Shown here: positions 1-7,890 of the stretch, one piece after another
Layout: each line of letters opens with the position of its first letter
Numbering within the stretch: the stretch's first letter is position 1
NCBI GenBank assembly: GCA_045546175.1
Contig: JAZQCI010000059.1
Coordinates: forward strand, 1-37,225
Source of the DNA: CAG-791 sp045546175
Lineage (GTDB): Bacteria > Bacillota > Clostridia > Lachnospirales > Lachnospiraceae
Direction of reading: 5' to 3'
Length of the DNA stretch: 37,225 nucleotides
The notes under the pieces: generated by a model
What the model saw: only the letters and a program-made list of their open reading frames with translations
The model's database searches: none
Told to the model about the DNA's origin: nothing
Translations under genes and position numbers: made by a program

Positions 1-14
1 GATATTAATGTATC

Positions 15-2501
15 TCAATAATGAAGGAAATCCTTATCCCTCAGAATAATCCTCTGTGCTCCTCCCTTTCTGCGGGAGAAAGAATCCACAAGGCTCGAAA
101 TCGTCTTGCGCCTTGCGTAGTAGATTGCCTCGTCGACGATATCCCGGATGTCTTCGAGTGTGACGCTGTGCTCTACCGTCTGCATGGACATGATCCTGCT
201 CTGCAGAGCACTGATCCCGTACTCATCGATCTCGCACTGCTGCTTGCCGGCATACTCCCTGGCATATCCCAGAAGCGTATCCACGCTCAGCGCCGCTATA
301 TCCACTCTGGCCGGGAACATGTCCCTGAGCCTCGGGTGATCGCTCAGGAATGCGTCCATGACGCCCTTTCTGTCGATCATGATGACCAGAATGCTGCGCT
401 CCGGGACGGCCAGCATCTCGCACAGGGCCGCCGCGCCCTCTTCGGACATCTGCGAAGCTCTCTCTATGATCAGCGCGCCGAAGGGCATTCTGGGGATCAC
501 GCGCACCACGTTCTCCCTGGTGATATATCTGCCTTCCGATTTGGCGATCTGCCCGACAAAATTGGGATTGATCTGCCGGTACCTGAGCACCAGTTCTCTC
601 GAGAGGCTCAGCGTTCCCGCGCCTTCGTCTCCGGTGATCACGACATTTCCTCTGCCGCCTTCCAGGAAGATCCTTCCCAGAGCGTCCGTCAGCTGCCGGA
701 TGGAGTCCTCGGAGTGAAGATACATCTGTCCGGTGGGCTTGCGTTTTCTGTCAGCCGTCGTGAGCGTCATCTGTTCAACAGTGAACTCCTCCGGAAAATC
801 TCCCCCGCCTTCCGTGACAAAGAGGCTGGTGTCATATCCCGCGTTCCCTTCGTCGTTATCTCTGATCTGGAGCGCCTTATGGACTTCTCTGGGATCCCAG
901 GACTTGGTTCCCGACGAGGCGGATCTGTCCTCACCGGATCCCGAAGTGCTCATCATGGGCGGCACTTCTACCGTCTGCTCCGCCGGCTCCTCGGGCTCGT
1001 CCGCTTCAAGACCGTTGGATTCGTAGAAATCCCGCTTGACCTTCTCCCACTCCTGCATGATCTCCTCGAGACTGAGCTGTCCCGTGATCTGCTTGTCGGG
1101 CCTGGGCTCCTCCTGCATGACCATGGCGTACTGTCCGTCGGTCTCCTGCATGAGGACCGTGTCGTAGTTTTCGAGGTCCCGCAGTCCCTTGGCGACCGTC
1201 TCCTGCATCTTCTCCTGGGAGAACATGGACTCGTCCATGCCGCCCACTTCGAAGGCATAATCCTCAAACACCGCATGATCCGGCGCGGCCGGACTGGCAG
1301 CGGTTCTTTCGGGCGCCTGCGCCCTGTTCCTGCTCTTTTTTGACAGGGAATCCTGCCTGCGGCTCCTTCCCCGGTCCTTGTCTGCCGTCTTCTTTCTCTT
1401 CAGCTCTCTGGGGCTGACCTCATATTCCTCGTACTCCCAAGGGATTTCCGCGGTCTCCGAGTCCCTGTTGAGAGCGGGAATGGGTTCCGCCGGCTGCTGC
1501 GCCGGCTCCCCGGAGAGCTTCTGCTCCGCGGGCTCCGATCCCTGCCCGTCCTGACTCTGCTGCGCCCCGGTCCGGCCGCCTGCCTCTGCAGTGTCTTCCC
1601 CGGACAGCCCGCTGCCGGACTCTGCCGGGCCTTCTGCGGATATTCCGCTGTCGGAATCTGCTTCCTGCCGTGCAGCTGCGGTCCCTTCGGACTTCTCTTC
1701 TGCACTGTCGCCTTCCGTCCGGGCGCTCCCGGCCGGTTCCCCGAGCAGCTCCTCCGAGCCAGCCTCAGGATTCTTCTGTCCGGCTCCTTCAAGGACTTCC
1801 CCTTGGGAATCACCTTCCTGCGCTCCCGCGGGCTCCGCTTCGTTCTCCGGCTCCGCCGCGCTCTCTGTCTCCGGGATCTCCTCCTCTTCTCCGTTCATCT
1901 TTCTGTAAAGTGCCTTCTGCTTCGCAGTCAGCTCCGTAAAGGAGGCCTTGAGCTCCAGTGCCTTGTACACATATTTGCCGTATCCGAAGAAAGCAATGAT
2001 CTCGTCGCACTCGGAGGCGCACAGCGTTCTCTCACCTGCTTCCAGATAGAGCTTTGCCAGTTCATACGCCCATTTGTCCCTGAAATCATATCTGGCCATC
2101 TCCTCGAGGACGGCGATCCTCTCGTTTATGCTCACGTTCTGGGCCTTGTACAGCTTGTACTGCAGTACATAGCGGTCCGCGTCTCTAGGCGCCACGTTGA
2201 TGTATTCGTTATAGAGCTGCAGCGCTCTCACATAGTTTCCCAGTTTCAGTTCGAGCTCACACAATGAGAAAATGATTTGTCTTCCGTACGGGCTCTTGGC
2301 GTAAGCCAGTTCCAGAACCCTCTTGCTGTCATGATATCTTTTATTTATTTTATAGACGTCGCTGATCCTGCAGAGCGTCCTTACATTCTTCACTCTGCGC
2401 CAGTCCACCGAATCAGCCACCTCCGCCGCATCCTTAAAACGGCGTCTTGAGATCAGTGAATCAATTTCACTGATCGTAACTTTAAGTTCATATTTATCCA
2501 A
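15..2501 (-). CDS. TPR protein with degenerate AAA-like C-terminal domain
   Basis: I do not recognise a named family for this 828-residue protein. Residues 1-200 are helical TPR-like repeats (chain of YKINKRYHDSKR, YVRALQLYNEYI type helices). Residues about 205-350 are a low-complexity Glu/Ala/Gly/Pro/Ser linker, and a second disordered basic and acidic stretch follows. Residues 609-828 look like an AAA+ fold: strand then loop GDEGAGTLS at 624-632, a Walker-B-like strand FGALIIERA at 674-682, and a helical lid. The P-loop Lys is replaced (G-T-L where GK[ST] is expected) and Walker B lacks its Asp, so ATP hydrolysis is doubtful. The start is TTG, with GAGGG upstream. It lies downstream of rsmA in the same direction but has its own candidate promoter (2587-2615). 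No signal peptide is seen, so it is probably cytoplasmic. Confidence 0.75.
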   Translation of the reverse strand: MDKYELKVTISEIDSLISRRRFKDAAEVADSVDWRRVKNVRTLCRISDVYKINKRYHDSKRVLELAYAKSPYGRQIIFSLCELELKLGNYVRALQLYNEYINVAPRDADRYVLQYKLYKAQNVSINERIAVLEEMARYDFRDKWAYELAKLYLEAGERTLCASECDEIIAFFGYGKYVYKALELKASFTELTAKQKALYRKMNGEEEEIPETESAAEPENEAEPAGAQEGDSQGEVLEGAGQKNPEAGSEELLGEPAGSARTEGDSAEEKSEGTAAARQEADSDSGISAEGPAESGSGLSGEDTAEAGGRTGAQQSQDGQGSEPAEQKLSGEPAQQPAEPIPALNRDSETAEIPWEYEEYEVSPRELKRKKTADKDRGRSRRQDSLSKKSRNRAQAPERTAASPAAPDHAVFEDYAFEVGGMDESMFSQEKMQETVAKGLRDLENYDTVLMQETDGQYAMVMQEEPRPDKQITGQLSLEEIMQEWEKVKRDFYESNGLEADEPEEPAEQTVEVPPMMSTSGSGEDRSASSGTKSWDPREVHKALQIRDNDEGNAGYDTSLFVTEGGGDFPEEFTVEQMTLTTADRKRKPTGQMYLHSEDSIRQLTDALGRIFLEGGRGNVVITGDEGAGTLSLSRELVLRYRQINPNFVGQIAKSEGRYITRENVVRVIPRMPFGALIIERASQMSEEGAAALCEMLAVPERSILVIMIDRKGVMDAFLSDHPRLRDMFPARVDIAALSVDTLLGYAREYAGKQQCEIDEYGISALQSRIMSMQTVEHSVTLEDIRDIVDEAIYYARRKTISSLVDSFSRRKGGAQRIILRDKDFLHY

Positions 2502-2586
2502 CTTTAGCCCTCGGTCAGTTACTCGTCACAATTTACTACAAACCGGCCCTCACCTTTCAAAAAACAGGGCAAATTTACTATATTTC

Positions 2587-2615
2587 AGTTTATCATACGC
2601 CTATGGCAATGTCAA
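2587..2615 (-). promoter_or_regulatory. Candidate sigma-A promoter for the TPR gene
   Basis: On the minus strand a TTGACA -35 box (2610-2615) is followed by a 17-nt spacer and TAAACT (2587-2592). It sits in the 147-bp gap between rsmA and the TPR gene. It would give a leader of about 80 nt. The call rests on consensus match only. Confidence 0.45.
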
Positions 2616-2648
2616 AAACAATGCCCCTTCAGTTGCCTCAATTGCCCA

Positions 2649-3533
2649 TCAATTGCCAGCCCGCTCGGGGTCCATAAGGAGCGAGAGCTGCGCGAACTGC
2701 TCCAGCGACAGGGCTTCTCCCCTGACGGTCGCCGGCAGTCCCATCTTCTCCAGCGCCTGCGTCACCTCTTCCCGGGTGTACTGCTTTCCACCCAGCGTAT
2801 AGCCGTGCGAGATCGCGTTGGCCAGCGTCTTGCGCCTCTGGTTGAAAGCCGCCCGGATCAGGGCGAACATCACCTTCTCGCTGCACTCCACCGGCGGTTC
2901 CGCGTACGCCTTCAGGCACAGGACGCAGCTGTCCACGCCAGGCCGCGGTATGAAATTGGAAGGACTCACCGTCAGCGCCAGCTCCGGCTCGGCAAAATAT
3001 TGCACCGCCAGCGACAGCGCCCCGTACTCCTTGCTTCCCGGGCCTGACCGGATCCTGTCCGCCACTTCCTTCTGCACCATGACCGTGATGCTTGTAAACA
3101 CATTCTTCTGCTCCAAAAGCTGCATCAGGATCGGCGTGGTCACATAGTAAGGAAGATTTGCCACCACCTTGAGCGGCTTTCCTCCGTTATAATCCTCGCA
3201 GATCTGCCGCAGGTCCGTCTTCAGAATGTCCTGCCACAATATTTTGACATTGTCGCAGTCCTCCAGCGTCTCCGCCAGCACCGGCCGCAGGCTCTCGTCG
3301 ATCTCGACGCAGATCACTTTTCCGGCCGCCCTCGAGAGCAGCTGCGTCATGCTGCCGATTCCCGGCCCGATCTCCAGAACACAGTCCTCCTCCGTGATCT
3401 GCGCGGCATCAATAATGCCTCTGATCAGGTCCGCATTGATCAGAAAGTTCTGCCCGTACTTCTTGCGCGCCCTGATCCCGTATTTCTCCAAAATATACCG
3501 GGTCGCCCCCGGTGAAGCCAAAATTTCTCTCAT
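2649..3533 (-). CDS. rsmA: 16S rRNA (adenine1518/1519-N6) dimethyltransferase RsmA
   Basis: This 294-residue protein is a complete KsgA/RsmA enzyme, which dimethylates two adjacent adenines in the 3' hairpin of 16S rRNA using SAM during late 30S assembly. Visible signatures are the N-terminal KKYGQNFL (25-31), the SAM-binding motif LEIGPGIGSM around 53-62, the acidic VEIDE (76-80) that binds the ribose, and the catalytic NLPYY motif at 126-130. The C-terminal helical domain contains FNQRRKTLANAI, typical of the family. Length matches the family. ATG start, preceded by GAGGG at short spacing. It follows tatD in the same direction with a 119-nt gap, an order widely seen in Firmicutes. Confidence 0.97.
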   Translation of the reverse strand: MREILASPGATRYILEKYGIRARKKYGQNFLINADLIRGIIDAAQITEEDCVLEIGPGIGSMTQLLSRAAGKVICVEIDESLRPVLAETLEDCDNVKILWQDILKTDLRQICEDYNGGKPLKVVANLPYYVTTPILMQLLEQKNVFTSITVMVQKEVADRIRSGPGSKEYGALSLAVQYFAEPELALTVSPSNFIPRPGVDSCVLCLKAYAEPPVECSEKVMFALIRAAFNQRRKTLANAISHGYTLGGKQYTREEVTQALEKMGLPATVRGEALSLEQFAQLSLLMDPERAGN

Positions 3534-3652
3534 ATAACCCTCTTATATTAGTGTGTACACCGCATGAAACTGCGGGGTGTCCTCTGTGTGATGTTTGTGC
3601 TGACAGCTGCGTGAATGCGTGCTTTTATAAATCTCGTGAATTACCTGCTGCC

Positions 3653-4417
3653 TCACAAGCGGTACGTCTTTACTGCGTTCTGCTCCGTCACGCGGATCAC
3701 TTCCTCTTCCGAGATCCCCTTGATCTGCGCCAGTTTCGTCACCACATACGGCAGATACAGAGAACTGTTGCGCTTTCCGCGATACGGAACCGGCGCCAGA
3801 TACGGACAGTCTGTCTCCAAAAGCAGGTGCTCAAGCGGGATCTGCTCCGCGACTTCCACCAGCTTCCTGGCGTTCTTGAAGGTCAGAACTCCTCCCACTC
3901 CGATATAATAACCCATCTTGACAAACTCTTTAGCCATTTCAGCGCTGTAAGAATAACAGTGTACCACGCCGCCGGTCTTTCCGGCATTATTTTCTTTCAT
4001 GATCCGCATTGTGTCCGCAGCCGCTTCCCTCGAGTGGATGACCACAGGAAGATCCACCTCCACGGCCAGCTGCAATTGCCTGGCAAACCAATACTTCTGG
4101 ATCTCGTGATCCGGCTCGGGCCAATAGTAGTCCAGCCCGATCTCGCCGACTGCCAGCGCCCGCTCATCCTTAAGCTTTTCCTTAATCTCTTCCAAAAGAG
4201 CATCTGACATCTCCGCACAGTGCTCGGGATGAATTCCCAGCGCACAGTAGACGTGCGAATACTTGTGGGCGAGCTCCAGGCACTCATCAATACTCTCCGG
4301 AGATGCCGCAATATTCACAACGGTTCCGATCCCCGCGCCGGGGAGCGATTCCAGCAGCTCTCCCCTGTCGCTGTCAAAAGCTTCATCATCATAATGTGCA
4401 TGTGTATCAAATATCAT
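3653..4417 (-). CDS. tatD: TatD family metal-dependent hydrolase / DNase
   Basis: TatD-type TIM-barrel metallohydrolase, 254 residues from the preferred start. The metal ligands begin with THAH (H6, H8), and the family motifs GEIGLDYYW, VIHSREA, VVHCYSYS and LLLETDCPYLAP are all present. Family members act as 3'-5' exonucleases or general phosphoesterases in the cytoplasm. An in-frame ATG four codons upstream (4429) exists, but GAGGAAAG lies between the two ATGs and fits as the Shine-Dalgarno of the inner one, so 4417 is chosen. A weak promoter (TTGGAA, 17 nt, TATTTT; 4464-4492) overlaps the divergent tRNA promoter. It heads the tatD-rsmA run. Confidence 0.93.
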   Translation of the reverse strand: MIFDTHAHYDDEAFDSDRGELLESLPGAGIGTVVNIAASPESIDECLELAHKYSHVYCALGIHPEHCAEMSDALLEEIKEKLKDERALAVGEIGLDYYWPEPDHEIQKYWFARQLQLAVEVDLPVVIHSREAAADTMRIMKENNAGKTGGVVHCYSYSAEMAKEFVKMGYYIGVGGVLTFKNARKLVEVAEQIPLEHLLLETDCPYLAPVPYRGKRNSSLYLPYVVTKLAQIKGISEEEVIRVTEQNAVKTYRL

Positions 4418-4480
4418 ATCTTTCCTCATCCGGTATTAATTCATGAAAAAACTATCTATGAAAAAAATAATAAAAAAGTC

Positions 4481-4509
4481 TTGCATTTCCAAAACTCTTC
4501 CCCTATAAT
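4481..4509 (+). promoter_or_regulatory. Promoter of tRNA-Lys
   Basis: TTGCAT (4481-4486), a 17-nt spacer and a perfect TATAAT (4504-4509) stand 50 nt before the tRNA. The spacing and position make this a convincing sigma-A promoter. Confidence 0.75.
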
Positions 4510-4558
4510 AACACTTGCGTCGCGAATAAGAAATCTTTTTCAAGACACAAATCAATAT

Positions 4559-4631
4559 GCGCTTCTAGCTCAGCTGGTAGAGCACCTGACTCTTAATCAG
4601 GGTGTCCAGGGTTCGAGTCCCTGGAGGCGCA
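4559..4631 (+). tRNA. tRNA-Lys (anticodon CUU)
   Basis: The 73-nt cloverleaf folds completely: acceptor GCGCTTC (4559-4565) with GAGGCGC (4624-4630, one G-T pair), D stem GCTC/GAGC, anticodon stem CCTGA/TCAGG with loop CTCTTAA (anticodon CTT at 4592-4594), variable loop GTGTC, T stem CAGGG/CCCTG with loop TTCGAGT, and discriminator A4631. The next bases are CGA, so the 3' CCA is not encoded and must be added by the CCA-adding enzyme. The gene has its own promoter and terminator, so it is a single-tRNA unit. Confidence 0.97.
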
Positions 4632-4637
4632 CGAAGC

Positions 4638-4675
4638 AAAAAGCTTGTGAGAACAATGTTTTCACAAGCTTTTTT
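4638..4675 (+). terminator. Intrinsic terminator of tRNA-Lys
   Basis: The arms AAAAGCTTGTGA and TCACAAGCTTTT form a strong hairpin followed directly by a T run, six bases after the tRNA 3' end. Confidence 0.85.
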
Positions 4676-4705
4676 GTTGTGTTGAAAGGAATCTGGCTGT
4701 GAAGG

Positions 4706-4873
4706 TACCTCCACAACCACTTGAGCGTCACTTTGAGAATAATCAAGCCTTACTGACGCCGGAGTGGTTGCTGACATACCTTCACGACCACTCGAGCGTC
4801 ATTTTGAGAATAATCAAGCCTTACTGACGCCGGAGTGGTTGTGGAGATACCTCCACGACCATTTGAGCGTCAG
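4706..4873. repeat. 71-bp hairpin-forming tandem repeat, about 2.4 copies
   Basis: Copies start at 4706, 4777 and 4848 (period 71 bp). Copies one and two agree at about 64 of 71 positions, and a stretch of about 42 bp is identical. Each full copy contains an inverted repeat: ACCAC-x4-GCGTCA on the left and TGACGC-x4-GTGGT on the right, separated by about 25 nt. The third copy breaks off after the left arm. No coding potential or known family is recognised. Confidence 0.85.
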
Positions 4874-5383
4874 CATAAGAGAAATCAGCAATCTCCGGCC
4901 AGGAGTAACCGACGAACAGAAAATTTTCTTCATCTTATCGGTTGACTCAATCCTCAGTTGCAGAAAACTATATTAACACTGCTTTCTTATCACTTTTTTG
5001 TTCTATAAAACTTCTTTCAGAATAGTTCAATGCATAAGTTTCTGCGGTCATCTCATATCATTCATATTGTTTAACGAGTGTTGATCCATTAGTTCCACAT
5101 TCCTGAATATGCAGTTTTTTATACATATTATGCATAATCCATTTTGAATGAGCCCTGAAATTTGCATTTTTGAGAACAAAGGGTTTTGAAAGACACATAT
5201 GAGAAAATTTCCCATTGCATATATTCATTTTTTATGCATATTATTCCTCCGCACTGATCGCCGCCGTATCATGCAGCCCTCATTTTTCCCTCTGTTTCCG
5301 GCTAAATCTCCTCTCTTCAACACCTCCAAACTCCCCGCAAATCACATTTATTAAGAATTTGTTACAAAATTTCTATTTAATAT
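4874..5383. other. AT-rich intergenic stretch with no gene seen
   Basis: This 510-bp segment is clearly AT-richer than the surrounding genes. It contains only short open frames with no Shine-Dalgarno site and no recognisable motif. A weak AACCGA/TCGGTT inverted repeat lies near 4907-4945. The promoter of the first glucosaminidase gene lies at its right end. Confidence 0.6.
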
Positions 5384-5412
5384 TTGCAATTTTGTCATCT
5401 CTTCGTTATAAT
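5384..5412 (+). promoter_or_regulatory. Promoter of the first GH73 glucosaminidase gene
   Basis: TTGCAA (5384-5389), 17-nt spacer and TATAAT (5407-5412) lie 41 nt before the ATG at 5454, and a GGAGGGAG ribosome-binding site (5440-5447) lies in between. Confidence 0.75.
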
Positions 5413-5453
5413 CTATGTAAATGTCGTTAATATTTCACGGAGGGAGTTTTTCT

Positions 5454-7856
5454 ATGAAACGCAAAATAGCTTTAATTCTTGCCGGATGCCTGGCAATATC
5501 TCCTGTTTCAGCAGGTCTTTATACCACACAGGCATTTGCAGCCGAGACCGATACTATTTCTGAAATTTCTGAAGCAACTCAGCAGACTCCCCTGGTTATT
5601 GTAGTAAAAGACGAAAATGATGTTGCTCTGACAGAGTCCGAAAAAGAGACAGAAGCCGAAAAGTACATTGTAAAAGTCGGTGAAACCCGCAGGCTTACTG
5701 CTTTCATTGAACAGGGCTCCGACTCTCCCGTCCTATCTGAATGGAGCAGCGATACACCCGAGATCATCTCCATCGACGATGAAGGCGTTATCACTGCACA
5801 ATCTGCCGGCGTCGGCAAGATCTCTCTCAACATCTCAGCAGACGCTGAACAGAATCCCTTACTTATTAAATTTGAGATTATTGTCATACCCGAGGAAGAA
5901 GAAACTTCTGAAATCAATGCCGATGAAACCGCAGCAGCATCTGCTTCCGCTGAAACAGTAGCAGAGATGCCCCAGGCAAAAGAAGCTGAAGTCACCGAAG
6001 AGACTGTAGAGATTACAGAAGGCGCGGAAGCTGAAGTTGCCGCAGAGACTGTAGAGATCACGGAAGGCGCGGAAGCTGAGGTTGCCGCAGAGACTGTAGA
6101 GATCACGGAAGGCGCGGAAGCTGAAGCAGCCGCAGAAGTTACACAGACTGAAGATACAGCTGAGCCGGCTGCCCCTGCAGCAACAGCTGAGACAACAGCC
6201 CCCGCAGCAGTTGAGACAACAGATCCCACCGCTGCAGCAACAACCGCCCCTGCCACAGCAGTCGAGGCTACCGACCCCGCCGCAGAAACAGCAACAACAG
6301 CTCCTGCAGCAGCAGTCGAAACCACCGACCCCGCTGCAGAAGCAACAACAACAGATCCTGCCGCAGCAGTCGAAACCACCGACCCCGCCGCAGAAGCCAC
6401 AACAACAGATCCTGCCACAGCAGTCGAGGCTACCAACCCCGCCGCCGCAGCCACAACAACAGATCCTGCCGCAGCAGTCGAAACCACCGACCCCGCCGCA
6501 GAAGCAACAACAACCGCCCCTGCCGCAGCAGTCGAGGCTACCGACCCCGCTGCAACCGCCGAAATGACCGGCACCATCTCCGTTGATGCCGCGACCGTTA
6601 CGGCAAATGCGGACGCCAAGGTTAACTCTCAATCAGGCAGCGCGAAAGTGGTGAAGCCTCACTGGGAAGGTTCGGGCAGCAACTGGAGTTACATCAAGAG
6701 TGACGGCTCCAAGGCGACCGGCTTGTTGACGCTCGGAAGCAGAACGTTTTTCCTCAACAACAGCGGAAGGCTTCGCTATGGCTGGATTGGGTTCGAAAAC
6801 AACTTATATTTTGCAGACAGCGACGGCGCCCTTGTGACCGGATGGCTGAAGAGGGGCAGCAAATACTTCTACTTCCGCGATGATCACACCATGGTAACCG
6901 GCAAAGCCACGATCGGCAACAAAACTTATTTTTTCACGCAGAACGGCGTCAGGAGGACCGGATGGGTCCGCTATGGCGGCAGCCTCTACTATACGGGCAG
7001 CAACGGCGATATGCGAACCGGTTGGCAGACAATTAACGGCAAAAGATTTCTCTTCCTCTCCAACGGAAAGATGAAGACCGGATGGTTTACTGTAGGCTCC
7101 AGAAGGTACTACCTGGCCGCGAACGGCCGACAGAAGACCGGATTCACGAGAGTCGATGGCATCACTTACTATCTCCGCCAGGACGGCTACGCCACCAAAG
7201 GCTGGAAGAAGTTCGGACGCTACTGGTTCTATTTTAAGAACAGCAGGGTGCAAACCGGCTGGCTGGAACTCGGTTCCAAAAAGTACTATTTCGACAGCAA
7301 CGGACGGATGGCTACCGGAACCCGAACCATCGACGGCAAGCGGTACGAATTTGGGAGCGACGGGTCGCTCGTTGTAAACAACTACACCTACAACAACACG
7401 CAGGAATTCATCGATTGCATTGCGCCGCTGGTCAAAAAATACGCGCCGGCGTGGGGCGTCAAAGTATACAGCCCCATCATTGCGCAGGCCATCCTGGAGA
7501 GCGCGTCTGGCGAGTCCAGCCTCGGCAAAGTATATAACAACTACTTCGGCCTCAAGTGCGGCACTCTCTGGAAAGGAAAGAGCGTCAATCTCCGCACCGG
7601 CGAGGAGTACACGCCCGGCACTTACACGACAATCTGCGCTAACTTCCGTGTATACGACAACATGGAAGAAGGTGTGGAAGGATATTTCATCTTCCTGTTC
7701 AAGAACAGGACCCGCTACAACAACCTGATCGGCGAGACCGACCCTTACGATTACCTCGTGAAGATCAAAGAAGACGGTTATGCGACATCCACCCATTATG
7801 TACAGAACGTCTACAACGTGATCAAACATTACAACTTAACCAGATTTGACGATTGA
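5454..7856 (+). CDS. Secreted GH73 N-acetylglucosaminidase with wall-binding repeats
   Basis: This 800-residue exported autolysin-like enzyme is predicted to cut peptidoglycan glycan strands. Order: signal peptide 1-30 ending near QAFAA; a Big_2-like Ig domain about 55-130 (VKVGETRRLTAF, WSSDTPEIISID, GVITAQSAGVGKISL); a 15-residue Glu-rich repeat in three copies (6000-6134); an 18-residue Pro/Ala/Thr repeat with about six copies (54-bp period, 6180-6560); about eleven 20-residue wall-binding repeats of the GW-x-YYF-x-G-x-TG type; and a C-terminal glucosaminidase domain from about 650. Catalytic Glu682 lies in IIAQAILES, followed by NNYFGLKCG and YDNMEEGVEGYF. The ATG at 5454 is preferred over an upstream in-frame ATG at 5421 because of GGAGGGAG and the signal peptide. 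The next gene is a paralogue 34 bp away. Confidence 0.92.
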   Translation: MKRKIALILAGCLAISPVSAGLYTTQAFAAETDTISEISEATQQTPLVIVVKDENDVALTESEKETEAEKYIVKVGETRRLTAFIEQGSDSPVLSEWSSDTPEIISIDDEGVITAQSAGVGKISLNISADAEQNPLLIKFEIIVIPEEEETSEINADETAAASASAETVAEMPQAKEAEVTEETVEITEGAEAEVAAETVEITEGAEAEVAAETVEITEGAEAEAAAEVTQTEDTAEPAAPAATAETTAPAAVETTDPTAAATTAPATAVEATDPAAETATTAPAAAVETTDPAAEATTTDPAAAVETTDPAAEATTTDPATAVEATNPAAAATTTDPAAAVETTDPAAEATTTAPAAAVEATDPAATAEMTGTISVDAATVTANADAKVNSQSGSAKVVKPHWEGSGSNWSYIKSDGSKATGLLTLGSRTFFLNNSGRLRYGWIGFENNLYFADSDGALVTGWLKRGSKYFYFRDDHTMVTGKATIGNKTYFFTQNGVRRTGWVRYGGSLYYTGSNGDMRTGWQTINGKRFLFLSNGKMKTGWFTVGSRRYYLAANGRQKTGFTRVDGITYYLRQDGYATKGWKKFGRYWFYFKNSRVQTGWLELGSKKYYFDSNGRMATGTRTIDGKRYEFGSDGSLVVNNYTYNNTQEFIDCIAPLVKKYAPAWGVKVYSPIIAQAILESASGESSLGKVYNNYFGLKCGTLWKGKSVNLRTGEEYTPGTYTTICANFRVYDNMEEGVEGYFIFLFKNRTRYNNLIGETDPYDYLVKIKEDGYATSTHYVQNVYNVIKHYNLTRFDD
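6000..6134 (+). repeat. In-frame 45-bp tandem repeat, three copies
   Basis: The unit encodes a 15-residue ETVEITEGAEAEVAA block. Copies two and three are nearly identical in DNA, which suggests recent expansion within the linker of the glucosaminidase gene. Confidence 0.85.
6180..6560 (+). repeat. In-frame 54-bp Pro/Ala/Thr repeats, about six copies
   Basis: The units encode variants of an 18-residue AAVETTDPAAEATTTDP block, a flexible, probably wall-spanning linker. DNA identity between units is high, so copy number is likely to vary between strains and to collapse in assemblies. Confidence 0.85.
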
Positions 7857-7890
7857 TGCGTGTTTCATGTTTCATTTAAAGAGGATGCTT

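Noticed and set aside
21..1343. Long plus-strand open frame (440 codons) opposite the TPR gene, and similar ones opposite metG, the Stealth/SDR genes and the GH3 gene
   Set aside because: These mirror the codon bias of GC-rich genes on the other strand. They lack ribosome-binding sites and recognisable domains, and their translations are dominated by residues expected from antisense reading.
4565..4777. Small open frames across tRNA-Lys and its terminator
   Set aside because: They run through a complete tRNA gene and a terminator hairpin.
6180..6560. Short regularly repeated DNA that could be mistaken for a CRISPR array
   Set aside because: The repeats are in frame, have no unique spacers and lie within the coding linker of a secreted enzyme; no cas genes are present.
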